Of a stretch of DNA of 15,641 nucleotides, positions 1 through 6,271 are shown one piece after another. This DNA is from Flavobacteriaceae bacterium (GTDB taxonomy: Bacteria; Bacteroidota; Bacteroidia; Flavobacteriales; Flavobacteriaceae), in assembly GCA_023141985.1 (NCBI GenBank), contig JAGLKH010000001.1, forward strand, positions 1-15,641, given 5' to 3'. Below the pieces are notes generated by a model. That model did not search any database and was not told where the DNA came from. It worked only from the letters and a program-made list of their open reading frames with translations. Numbering within the stretch: the stretch's first letter is position 1; every line of letters begins with the position of its first letter. A program made the position numbers and the translations under genes.

Positions 1-101
1 TTGAACAGAAATCTTTTAAACCAAAGGATATCATTGTTGTGAGCCTTTCAGGTAGAGGCGACAAAGATTTAGAGACATACATCAACCATTTCAATTTATA
101 A
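1..101 (+). CDS. trpB: Tryptophan synthase beta chain, C-terminal end (partial)
   Basis: This is the last 32 codons of an open frame entering from the left edge; the first full codon begins at base 3 and the TAA is at 99-101. The peptide contains VVSLSGRGDKDL, which matches the conserved C-terminal segment of TrpB (usually NLSGRGDKD), close to the PLP-phosphate and monovalent cation region of the beta subunit. TrpB condenses indole with L-serine to give tryptophan. The identification is strengthened by trpA lying 86 bases downstream on the same strand, the normal order in trp operons. The ending Asn-Leu is short, as expected for the family. Most of the gene lies outside the window, so its integrity cannot be judged. 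Confidence 0.93.
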   Translation, partial: EQKSFKPKDIIVVSLSGRGDKDLETYINHFNL

Positions 102-171
102 CGTCATTCCGAACATAGTGAAGGAATCTCATCAAACAGATTGCCACATCACTTTGTTCCTCGCAATGACG
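102..171. repeat. REP-like palindromic intergenic repeat between trpB and trpA
   Basis: The 70-base element begins CGTCATTCCGAACATAGTGA, and the reverse complement of its other end begins CGTCATTGCGAGGAACAAAG. The two arms therefore share CGTCATT-CGA--AC--AGTGA, and an AATCT also recurs farther in. It starts one base after the trpB stop and ends 16 bases before the trpA start. From memory, elements of this type ending in a CGTCATT motif are scattered between genes in many Flavobacteriaceae genomes. As RNA it could fold into a long imperfect hairpin inside the trp message. No transposase or target duplication is visible. Confidence 0.7.
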
Positions 172-187
172 AAAAAAAACACTATTT

Positions 188-952
188 ATGAACAGAATAA
201 ATCAAAAACTTAAAGAAGACAAAAAGTTACTTTCTATATACTTTACGGCAGGTTATCCTAATTTAGAGGACACAAGTAAAATCATTCAAAATTTAGAAAA
301 AAGTGGTGTAGATATGATTGAGATTGGATTGCCATTTAGTGATCCTTTGGCTGATGGACCAACCATTCAAACCAGTTCCACACAAGCTCTTAAAAATGGA
401 ATGACCACAAAACTACTATTTGAACAGCTAAAAGATATTAGACAGACTATAAATATTCCATTAATTATTATGGGTTATTTTAATCCGATATTGCAATATG
501 GTGTAGAAGCGTTCTGTGAAAAATGTAGAGAGGTTGGTATTGATGGTTTAATTATTCCAGATTTACCCGTTGATGTGTATAACGACAATTACAAAACCTT
601 TTTTGAAAAATACGGTTTAATAAATGTGTTTTTAATTACTCCGCAAACACCTGTGGAGCGTATTAATTTTATAGATTCTATTTCAAACGGGTTTATATAT
701 ATGGTAAGTAGTGCAAGTGTTACAGGAAGTCAATCTGGTTTTGGAGACCAACAAACCAATTACTTTAAGCGTATTGCTGATATGAAACTTAACAATGCGC
801 AAATTGTAGGCTTTGGCATTTCTAACAATAAAACCTTTACACAAGCAACACAATATGCAAAAGGCGTAATAATAGGCAGTGCATTCATAAATCATTTAAC
901 AACTAATGGTGTAAACGCAATTAATAATTTTATCAGCACAATAAAACAATAA
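188..952 (+). CDS. trpA: Tryptophan synthase alpha chain TrpA
   Basis: The 254-residue protein is a complete TIM-barrel TrpA, close to the usual 250-270 residues. It cleaves indole-3-glycerol phosphate to indole and glyceraldehyde 3-phosphate in the cytoplasm and channels indole to TrpB. The signature IEIGLPFSDPLADGP is at residues 44-58, with the two catalytic acids Glu45 and Asp56 (equivalent to E. coli Glu49 and Asp60). Phosphate-binding loops appear as VSSASVTGSQSGF, GFGISN and IIGSAF. The N-terminal MNRINQKLKEDKKLLSIYFTAGYP is typical, supporting the start at 188. It follows trpB in the expected order, separated by the palindromic repeat, so the two subunits are probably cotranscribed across a structured spacer. 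No defects are seen. Confidence 0.97.
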   Translation: MNRINQKLKEDKKLLSIYFTAGYPNLEDTSKIIQNLEKSGVDMIEIGLPFSDPLADGPTIQTSSTQALKNGMTTKLLFEQLKDIRQTINIPLIIMGYFNPILQYGVEAFCEKCREVGIDGLIIPDLPVDVYNDNYKTFFEKYGLINVFLITPQTPVERINFIDSISNGFIYMVSSASVTGSQSGFGDQQTNYFKRIADMKLNNAQIVGFGISNNKTFTQATQYAKGVIIGSAFINHLTTNGVNAINNFISTIKQ

Positions 953-1042
953 TTATGAAACGAGCATGTTAAAATCTTTCTCACCTAAGGAAATGATTAA
1001 TAGCGAACAGCATGTGACCTCTAAAAAAATAAATATAAACAC

Positions 1043-1261
1043 ATGAAAATGATAAACGATTGGAAAATTGTAATACTACTTTGCCTTACATTAGGCTTAG
1101 CACCTTTTTTTCCTGAACCACATATTTTAGGAAAACTGAAATGGATTTTAGGTGGAGCAAATGGTATGCAAGTAATGGATTGGTTTGATACATTATTTCA
1201 TGGCTTCCCTTTTTTACTTTTAATACGATTAGTTTTTATAAAGTCTATTTCTAAAAAATGA
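1043..1261 (+). CDS. Small two-helix membrane protein, conserved type in Bacteroidota
   Basis: The 72-residue protein has two hydrophobic stretches, about residues 8-23 and 53-68, separated by a polar hairpin with PFFPEPHILGKLKW and a Gly-Gly-Ala-Asn-Gly segment ending in MDWFDTLFHG. Both ends carry lysines. I recall similar short proteins in flavobacteria, sometimes labelled 'RND transporter', but this protein is far too short to be a transporter and that label should not be trusted. Its TGA overlaps the ATG of trmL (ATGA), so the two are very probably translationally coupled. It lies 90 bases after trpA. The function is unknown; membrane location is inferred from hydrophobicity only. Confidence 0.75.
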   Translation: MKMINDWKIVILLCLTLGLAPFFPEPHILGKLKWILGGANGMQVMDWFDTLFHGFPFLLLIRLVFIKSISKK

Positions 1262-1710
1262 GTTTAAACATTGTACTTATTGAACCCGAAATACCTAATA
1301 ACACTGGAAATATTGGAAGACTAGCTTTAGCTTCAGGGTCTAATTTACACTTGGTAAAACCTTTTGGTTTTCAAATTGACGACACACGATTAAAACGTGC
1401 TGGATTAGATTATTGGCAGCATCTTAGTCTTCATATTTATGAAAATATAGATGAATTTTTTAGTAAGAATAAAGGCAAAAACATGGTTTTTCTTTCAAGT
1501 CATGGCAAAAAAGACCATTGGTCCATTAATTTTAAAGATAATATGTTTCTTATATTCGGAAAAGAATCTGTTGGACTGCCAAAATCTCTAACTAAAGAAC
1601 ATTCTGATAGATTATATAAAATACCTTTATATAGCGAACATATTAGAAGTCTTAATTTAGCTAATGCTGTAAGTGTTGTGGTTTATGAAGGATTGAAACA
1701 TATACGCTAA
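1258..1710 (+). CDS. trmL: tRNA (cytidine/uridine-34 2'-O)-methyltransferase, TrmL family (SPOUT)
   Basis: The 150-residue protein has the full length and motifs of the TrmL/YibK group of SPOUT methyltransferases, which use SAM to methylate the 2'-OH of the wobble nucleotide in certain tRNA-Leu species. Visible signatures are PEIPNNTGNIGR at residues 10-21, the SAM-binding loop FGKESVGLP at 100-108 and IPLYSEHIRSLNLANAV at 122-138, which forms the knotted C-terminal motif. The homodimeric cytoplasmic enzyme needs no extra RNA-binding domain, in line with its small size. The ATG overlaps the stop of the preceding small membrane protein gene (ATGA). The spacer after it carries a promoter-like element, so transcription of the next gene may be independent. 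Confidence 0.93.
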   Translation: MSLNIVLIEPEIPNNTGNIGRLALASGSNLHLVKPFGFQIDDTRLKRAGLDYWQHLSLHIYENIDEFFSKNKGKNMVFLSSHGKKDHWSINFKDNMFLIFGKESVGLPKSLTKEHSDRLYKIPLYSEHIRSLNLANAVSVVVYEGLKHIR

Positions 1711-1712
1711 AC

Positions 1713-1743
1713 TTTGACTTTGATTAAAAAACTATTAGCTTTG
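1713..1743 (+). promoter_or_regulatory. Putative Bacteroidota-type promoter upstream of the kinase-like gene
   Basis: TTTG at 1713-1716 is followed after 19 bases by TAGCTTTG at 1736-1743. This fits the Bacteroidota -33 TTTG and -7 TAnnTTTG consensus at ideal spacing. Transcription would begin near 1750 and leave a leader of about 90 bases before the ATG at 1841. That leader contains a small inverted repeat, CTGAA-5-TTCAG, in the stretch TGCTGAACTTGTTTCAG, which resembles the core of a flavobacterial intergenic repeat. Found by eye only. Confidence 0.4.
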
Positions 1744-1840
1744 TTTAACTACTGATATAATCAACATGTGCTGAACTTGTTTCAGTATTAAAACTGACCA
1801 TATCATAACATTACCTGCAAGCAAACAAAAAATAAGTGAA

Positions 1841-2356
1841 ATGATTATAATACTTAATGGGTCTATAGGTATTGGCAAAACATCGGTTTCCAGGAAAATC
1901 AATGAGAGATTAGATGACTCCGTAATGCTTGAAGGAGATTACTTGGGAATAGTAAACCCATTTGAAATTTATGATGAAAACAGAATCGAATATTTATATC
2001 AAACAATAACACATCTAATTAAATTTCATAAGGATAATGGATATGATAACTTTGTGATAAACTATGTTTTTGAAACAAACAATGACCTCCAAAAATTAGT
2101 TCATAAATTAGAAATCCTAGATGAAAAAATATCTTGTTATTGGCTTATTTGCACAGAAGAAGAGCAAAGAAAGAGAATATTAAGTCGAAATAATAACCAG
2201 ATAGAATGGGAATTGAAAAGAGCCATTGAACTAAATAGGATACTTTATAATTCCAGTCAAATCGAATTTATAGGCGAAAAAATAGGGACTGACAATATGG
2301 TATTGGACGAAATTGCAGAAATTATAATACTGAAAACGTTGAAAAAGGTAAACTAA
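1841..2356 (+). CDS. Small P-loop NTPase, probable kinase of unknown substrate
   Basis: The 171-residue protein starts with a beta strand followed directly by a Walker A loop, GSIGIGKTS at residues 7-15, as in small nucleoside/metabolite kinases and shikimate-kinase-like or AAA_33-type P-loop proteins. A further strand gives NFVINYVFE, a possible Walker B-like or substrate acid, and a later CYWLICTEEEQRKRILSRN resembles the strand plus Arg-rich lid of such kinases, where lid arginines contact ATP phosphates. A gene-specific substrate cannot be deduced; roles in nucleotide metabolism or antibiotic/metabolite phosphorylation are equally open. It stands alone between two long non-coding spacers and has its own promoter-like element, unlike its close-packed neighbours. 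This makes lateral acquisition possible, though its base composition does not obviously differ. Confidence 0.75.
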   Translation: MIIILNGSIGIGKTSVSRKINERLDDSVMLEGDYLGIVNPFEIYDENRIEYLYQTITHLIKFHKDNGYDNFVINYVFETNNDLQKLVHKLEILDEKISCYWLICTEEEQRKRILSRNNNQIEWELKRAIELNRILYNSSQIEFIGEKIGTDNMVLDEIAEIIILKTLKKVN

Positions 2357-2436
2357 AAATTTGTGTGTGGTGGTGAATATATTGCCTCGTCTTGAAATTA
2401 AAAGCCAACAGTTAGCACAGTATAAAATTAATAATT

Positions 2437-2475
2437 TAGGTTTGTGTATAAACAATTACTAATCTTATACAAACC
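2437..2475 (+). promoter_or_regulatory. Possible -7 element plus inverted repeat upstream of the M20 peptidase gene
   Basis: TAGGTTTG at 2437-2444 matches TAnnTTTG, but no clear TTTG is seen about 19 bases upstream. Overlapping it is an inverted repeat: GGTTTGTGTATAA at 2439-2451 against TTATACAAACC at 2465-2475, complementary except for a two-base TG bulge and with a 13-base loop. The ATG of the peptidase follows 16 bases after the right arm. The dyad could be an operator or an RNA hairpin in the leader. There is no U-tract, so it is not a good terminator. Confidence 0.3.
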
Positions 2476-2491
2476 GTTAAACTAAATTAAC

Positions 2492-3979
2492 ATGAAAAAA
2501 GTATTCTTACTTATCCTTGTGTTTTGCAATACAATGGTATTTTCTCAAAATTTTAATTCAAAATTAAAACCGACAATTGAAGAATTAAGAGAATTTATTT
2601 CTATTCCTAACGATGCTTTAGTAAGCGAAGATATTCTGAAAAATATAGAATGGCTAAGCAAAAAATTTAAAGACAGAGGATTCAAAACAACAATTATAAA
2701 AACTGAAGGGCAACCACTCTTTTTTGCAGAATTACCAAAAGTAACAAATGCCAAGACTATTTTATTCTATATGCATTTAGATGGACAATCAGTCGAACCC
2801 CGAAAATGGGATCAAGATGATCCATATAAAGCTGTATTAAAAACAAAAAACAACAATGATTGGAAAACCTTGGATTGGTCTGAAATGGAAACCAAAATAA
2901 ATGAAAATTGGCGTATTTTTGGGAGATCAGCATCTGATGATAAAGGTCCAATAGTGATGTTTTTAAATACCATTGATTTATTAAAAGAAAACAATACTTC
3001 CATTCCATTTAATGTAAAAGTAATATTAGATAGTGAAGAAGAAAAAAGCAGTAAACCATTACCAAAAGCCGTTAAGGATAATCGAGATCTACTTGCAGCC
3101 GATTATTTAATCATTAATGATGGGCCATTACATGTGTCGGACAATCCAACTTTAGCTTTTGGTTGTAGAGGTATTACAACTATTAATTTAACAACCTATG
3201 GCCCAATAAAACCACAACATAGTGGTCATTATGGAAACTACGCACCAAATCCAGGGTTTATACTTTCAAAATTATTAGCAAGCTTTAAAGATGATAATGG
3301 TAAAGTCACTATTGATGGTTATTACGATGGTATTACTATTGACCAGCAAACGCTAGATATTTTAAAAAGTGTGCCGGATAACAGGCAACAAATTTTAGAA
3401 AACTTAGCAGTTAAAACACCTGAAACAGTTGGAGACTTTTACCAGGAAGCATTGCAATATCCATCTTTAAATATTAGAGGATTATCTTCGGGTTGGACTG
3501 GTAAAAAAGCTAGAACTATTGTGCCTGCAACTGCCACAGCTGCAATTGATATTCGATTGGTTCCTGAAAGTGATGGTCAACGATTAAAAGAACTAATAAG
3601 GCAACATATAGAAACGCAAGGGTTTTATATCACCGATAAAGAACCAACCATGAAAGAACGTTTACAACATAATAAAATACTAACTTTTGAAAGTGGCTCA
3701 GTTACAAACCCTTTTAGAACAGATATGACACTTCCATTTGCAACTTGGTTGGAAAATGTGATGACAACAAATAATGATGACACTTTAGTTAAAATACGAA
3801 TTATGGGAGGTACAGTGCCTATCTCTCCATTTATTAATGAATTGAATATTCCAGCAATATTAGTGCCTTTAGTAAATCCAGACAACAACCAACATAGTCC
3901 TAATGAAAATTTAAAAATTAAGAATATAAAATACGGATTACAAACATTTTACAACATATTAAGCACACCTTTAGATTAA
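2492..3979 (+). CDS. Exported M20-family metallopeptidase (carnosinase/CNDP-like dipeptidase)
   Basis: The 495-residue protein begins with a signal peptide (MKKVFLLILVFCNTMVFSQN) probably cleaved near residue 19, so it should act in the periplasm or at the cell surface. The M20 di-zinc ligand motifs are in order: YMHLDGQSV (His95, with Asp97), GRSASDDKGP (Asp149), DSEEEKSS (Glu182/183), INDGP (Asp210) and NNQHSPNEN (His468). The dimerization domain lies at about 225-380 and includes HSGHYGNY and IVPATATAAIDIRLVP. The HLDGQSV and DDKGP wording is closest to carnosinase/CNDP-type peptidases, which hydrolyse dipeptides. The substrate is not provable. Its stop is only 4 bases before the methyltransferase gene, indicating one operon. 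Confidence 0.9.
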   Translation: MKKVFLLILVFCNTMVFSQNFNSKLKPTIEELREFISIPNDALVSEDILKNIEWLSKKFKDRGFKTTIIKTEGQPLFFAELPKVTNAKTILFYMHLDGQSVEPRKWDQDDPYKAVLKTKNNNDWKTLDWSEMETKINENWRIFGRSASDDKGPIVMFLNTIDLLKENNTSIPFNVKVILDSEEEKSSKPLPKAVKDNRDLLAADYLIINDGPLHVSDNPTLAFGCRGITTINLTTYGPIKPQHSGHYGNYAPNPGFILSKLLASFKDDNGKVTIDGYYDGITIDQQTLDILKSVPDNRQQILENLAVKTPETVGDFYQEALQYPSLNIRGLSSGWTGKKARTIVPATATAAIDIRLVPESDGQRLKELIRQHIETQGFYITDKEPTMKERLQHNKILTFESGSVTNPFRTDMTLPFATWLENVMTTNNDDTLVKIRIMGGTVPISPFINELNIPAILVPLVNPDNNQHSPNENLKIKNIKYGLQTFYNILSTPLD

Positions 3980-3983
3980 ACAG

Positions 3984-4601
3984 ATGCATTTTGATATACA
4001 AGCCAAAGATTGGGATAATGACCCAAAGAAAACAGAAAGAGCGCAAATCTTTGCAGAAGAAATCACAAATTATTTAAAGCCAAATAAGATATGGAATGCT
4101 CTTGAATTTGGTAGTGGCACTGGATTATTAAGTTATCAGTTAAAGGATGACTTCGAGACAATTACACTTGTAGACAATTCGGAAGGAATGATAAATGTCC
4201 TGAATGAAAAAATAGAAAAAAGTGGTATCAAAAATTTTAAACCTCTTCTTTTAAATTTATTAGACGACAACTTAAACATTGGCAAGTTTAATGTGATTCT
4301 CACTTTAATGACACTACATCACATCCTTGATCTAAACAAAATTCTAACAATATTTAATTCTATATTAAAAACCGATGGTTATTTATGCATCGCAGATTTG
4401 GTTAAAGAAGATGGATCTTTTCATAATGAACATCCAGGTTTCGATGGTCATAACGGCTTTGACAAAAATGAGTTAAGTAAGTTTTTAACAAATAGTGGGT
4501 TCAAGGTAGAATACTATAATCTATGCTTTGAGATTGAAAAAGAGTTGGATAATGACACTAAGGCCTATCCTTTGTTTTTAATGATCTGCAAAAAGCAATG
4601 A
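3984..4601 (+). CDS. Class I SAM-dependent methyltransferase
   Basis: The 205-residue cytoplasmic protein has a Rossmann-fold methyltransferase pattern. Motif I EFGSGTG is at residues 41-47, the acidic SAM-ribose position is in LVDNSEGM (Asp64), and the motif IV-like LMTLHHI is at 108-114. It ends with the strand-7 region SGFKVEYYNLCFEIEK. The substrate is unknown. The segment HNEHPGFDGHNGFDKNEL at about 147-164 occupies the usual substrate-recognition insert. The gene starts 4 bases after the peptidase stop, and its TGA overlaps the ATG of the next gene (ATGA), so all three genes are probably one unit. A small-molecule target is more likely than RNA or protein given the compact fold, but this is inference. 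Confidence 0.87.
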   Translation: MHFDIQAKDWDNDPKKTERAQIFAEEITNYLKPNKIWNALEFGSGTGLLSYQLKDDFETITLVDNSEGMINVLNEKIEKSGIKNFKPLLLNLLDDNLNIGKFNVILTLMTLHHILDLNKILTIFNSILKTDGYLCIADLVKEDGSFHNEHPGFDGHNGFDKNELSKFLTNSGFKVEYYNLCFEIEKELDNDTKAYPLFLMICKKQ

Positions 4602-5311
4602 TAATTTTTGAAAAGCAAATATGGCATCTATTAATTTTAATATTCCTTGTTTTAGGAATAATAGTGCTTACTAATCTTGAAAGAGAATTTTTAATAGGAA
4701 GCCTTTGGAATATTCCAACTAAAACATGGCTTATTATATCAGTTGTAATTCCTGTGGTACACCAAATTTATGTTTTGCTATGTTGGAGACTAGAACTGCA
4801 TTACAAATTATTAACTCGTAATATTGGAGAGAAAGCGTTTAATATTTATTTAACAGGCTTTTTTATTTTTTTTGTTAGTCGATTAATTTTTATAATCCTT
4901 CTTTCTGAATCCAACAAAAACACTTTCCATTTAAGCAGTTTTCTTAAATATTCAATTACTATAGTTCTCTCTATTATAGCAATTTATGCTTTCTATTCAG
5001 TAAAAAAATATTTCGGTTTTAAAAGAGCAGCTGGTTTAGATCACTTTGATTCAAGTATTGCTGAATTGCCTTTCGTAAAAAAGGGAATATTTAAATACAC
5101 AAATAATGGAATGTATACATATGCTTTCTTGATTATATATTTACCAGCACTTTTAAATCAATCAAAAGCATCTTTACTTGCAGCAACTTTTAGCCATATT
5201 TACATTTGGGTACATTATTATTGTACTGAACTTCCCGATATTAAAAAGATATATAAAAAGACCTCTAACAGCAATGGCTCTAAAAAAACTCACGATACTG
5301 CATCACTCTAA
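4598..5311 (+). CDS. Polytopic membrane protein resembling PEMT/ICMT-type methyltransferases
   Basis: The 237-residue protein has about six hydrophobic segments, near residues 8-26, 42-62, 84-102, 114-134, 171-187 and 190-208. The C-terminal part is reminiscent of the phospholipid/isoprenylcysteine methyltransferase fold: GIFKYTNNGMY at 163-173 parallels the family's RGPYRYVRNPMY segment. It is followed by a helix pair and WVHYYCTELPDIKKIY at 204-219, where the family has an acidic-rich E-E-x-x-L-x-x-xY end. On that basis it may methylate a lipid or membrane-associated substrate with SAM. The resemblance is partial and was judged by eye, so other membrane families remain possible. It overlaps the soluble methyltransferase gene by 4 bases. 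The polar tail rich in Ser, Asn, Lys and Thr is atypical. Confidence 0.6.
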   Translation: MIIFEKQIWHLLILIFLVLGIIVLTNLEREFLIGSLWNIPTKTWLIISVVIPVVHQIYVLLCWRLELHYKLLTRNIGEKAFNIYLTGFFIFFVSRLIFIILLSESNKNTFHLSSFLKYSITIVLSIIAIYAFYSVKKYFGFKRAAGLDHFDSSIAELPFVKKGIFKYTNNGMYTYAFLIIYLPALLNQSKASLLAATFSHIYIWVHYYCTELPDIKKIYKKTSNSNGSKKTHDTASL

Positions 5312-5418
5312 AATCGTAGGTATTAAGTTTAGGATTGTTTTGGCAACCCGATATTTATTGTTGTAACTATTTGTAAAAAATTTAGTCTAACTTATTATCA
5401 ATCAAAAAAACCAATCAA

Positions 5419-5952
5419 ATGAAATTAAAATCAATCCTTCTATTATTTACTATAATAATTGCAACATTAAGTTGTAAATACAAAGAACAAGACGGGCAAC
5501 TTGACATTGTTCACAATGAAGAAAACAAAAGTGAATTATATTATCTTCTGAAACAAAAAGACAGCCTTATGTTTGAGCTGTCATTCAACCAATTAGATAC
5601 AAGTATTCTTGACGAACTAGCTACAGATGATGTAGAATTCTATCATGATAAAGGTGGAGCAACTTTTACCAAACAAGAATTCATTGAAGGTATGAAAAGT
5701 CTGGGGAACCTTTCCTACAAAGCAAGAAGAGAGTTAGTTAAAGGAAGTACAGAAGTGTTTCCAATGTATAAAAATGGAGAACTTTATGCTGCAATTCTAA
5801 AAGGAGAACATCGTTTTTATGCTAAAGAGCCTAATGATAAGCCAGAGTATCTAACGAGTACGGCAAAATATACTGTTTTATGGATTCTTGTAAATAATGA
5901 ATGGAAAATGAGTAGAATTTTTAGTTATGACCATCAGACACCAAAAAAATAA
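5419..5952 (+). CDS. Lipoprotein with NTF2/SnoaL-like (DUF4440-type) domain
   Basis: The 177-residue protein carries a lipoprotein signal: a Lys-containing N-terminus, a hydrophobic core and the lipobox ATLSC with the acylated Cys at residue 19. It should be anchored to a membrane facing the periplasm or surface. The remainder looks like the NTF2-like/DUF4440 fold: an alpha segment YYLLKQKDSLMFELSFNQLDTSILDELATDDVEFYHD, then GGATFTKQEFIEGMKSL and late strands YTVLWILVNNEWKMSRIFSYDHQ. Many such proteins bind small ligands or have lost catalysis, so no reaction is assigned. The gene stands alone, 107 bases after the membrane protein, with a repeat-rich spacer behind it. The start at 5419 is fixed by the signal peptide. 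Confidence 0.8.
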   Translation: MKLKSILLLFTIIIATLSCKYKEQDGQLDIVHNEENKSELYYLLKQKDSLMFELSFNQLDTSILDELATDDVEFYHDKGGATFTKQEFIEGMKSLGNLSYKARRELVKGSTEVFPMYKNGELYAAILKGEHRFYAKEPNDKPEYLTSTAKYTVLWILVNNEWKMSRIFSYDHQTPKK

Positions 5953-6074
5953 ACATCAAGCTAAGATAAGTTCCAAACTTATAAGAGATTGATATTGAGT
6001 GAAAAATTGCTGCCTTCGTTTAACAGCAGATAAAATGAAATAAAGAATTTCTGAAACCAACTATCCTCGAAGCA

Positions 6075-6094
6075 GTCCCGATAGCTATCGGGAC
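6075..6094. repeat. Perfect 20-base palindrome (half-site GTCCCGATAG)
   Basis: The half-site GTCCCGATAG is followed immediately by its exact reverse complement, with no spacer. It is much richer in GC than its surroundings. From memory, TCCCGATAGCTATCGGGA-type palindromes recur between genes in Flavobacteriaceae. The outer context (AAAATGAAA inverted at 6032 and 6113) suggests this is the tip of a larger imperfect inverted repeat of about 90 bases. Confidence 0.7.
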
Positions 6095-6156
6095 ATAGAG
6101 GTATTTCGCTAGTTTCATTTTGCCCTTTGGTTCAAAAGCCATAATTCTGTATTTAG

Positions 6157-6176
6157 ATTCCCGTTTTCACGGGAAT
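6157..6176. repeat. Inverted repeat ATTCCCGT-4-ACGGGAAT
   Basis: A perfect 8-base stem with a TTTC loop is followed by GACA, giving CGGGAATGAC at the right edge. This resembles the end motif of common flavobacterial intergenic repeats, and CATTCC also appears in the repeat near base 102. It belongs to the cluster of dyads in the spacer between the lipoprotein gene and valS. Confidence 0.65.
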
Positions 6177-6197
6177 GACAATTTAAATGGAAACCCT

Positions 6198-6210
6198 GAG
6201 GCAGAGCCTC
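6198..6210. repeat. Short hairpin GAGGC-3-GCCTC next to GAGGAATTC
   Basis: A 5-base GC-rich stem with an AGA loop sits within CCTGAGGCAGAGCCTCGAGGAATT. The GAGGAATT ending echoes the AAGGAATCTC of the element near base 120, so it is probably part of the same broad repeat class as the dyad 22 bases upstream. Confidence 0.5.
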
Positions 6211-6271
6211 GAGGAATTCTTTTCGATTAAAACTCCTTTTATCAAAACATTAACTAAACTTCAAAAAACCT

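Larger units (their letters stand above)
5953..6271. other. 319-base repeat-rich intergenic region with several hairpins
   Basis: No credible gene is seen between the lipoprotein gene and the end of the oppositely oriented valS. The stretch holds a weak dyad ATAAGTT-3-AACTTAT at 5966-5982, a small TGCTG/CAGCA dyad at 6008-6028, and the three stronger palindromes listed separately. AAAATGAAA at 6032-6040 and its reverse complement at 6113-6121 bracket the strongest palindrome. As the two flanking genes converge here, some of these hairpins may end transcription, but none has a proper U-tract. Confidence 0.7.

Noticed and set aside
683..895. Open frame on the minus strand inside trpA
   Set aside because: It lies entirely within the conserved trpA coding sequence and its peptide resembles no known family.
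1800..2420. Integron gene cassette with attC around the kinase gene
   Set aside because: GTTAGCAC and CATTACCTGC do not match the attC core rules (GTTRRRY and RYYYAAC), and no integrase is in the window; kept only as a possible insertion.
3625..3888. 87-codon open frame antisense to the M20 peptidase gene
   Set aside because: It overlaps the conserved end of the peptidase frame and has no recognisable feature.
5178..5366. 62-codon frame overlapping the end of the membrane protein gene and extending into the spacer
   Set aside because: It is mostly inside the membrane protein frame, and its peptide looks like a frame-shifted reading without a domain.
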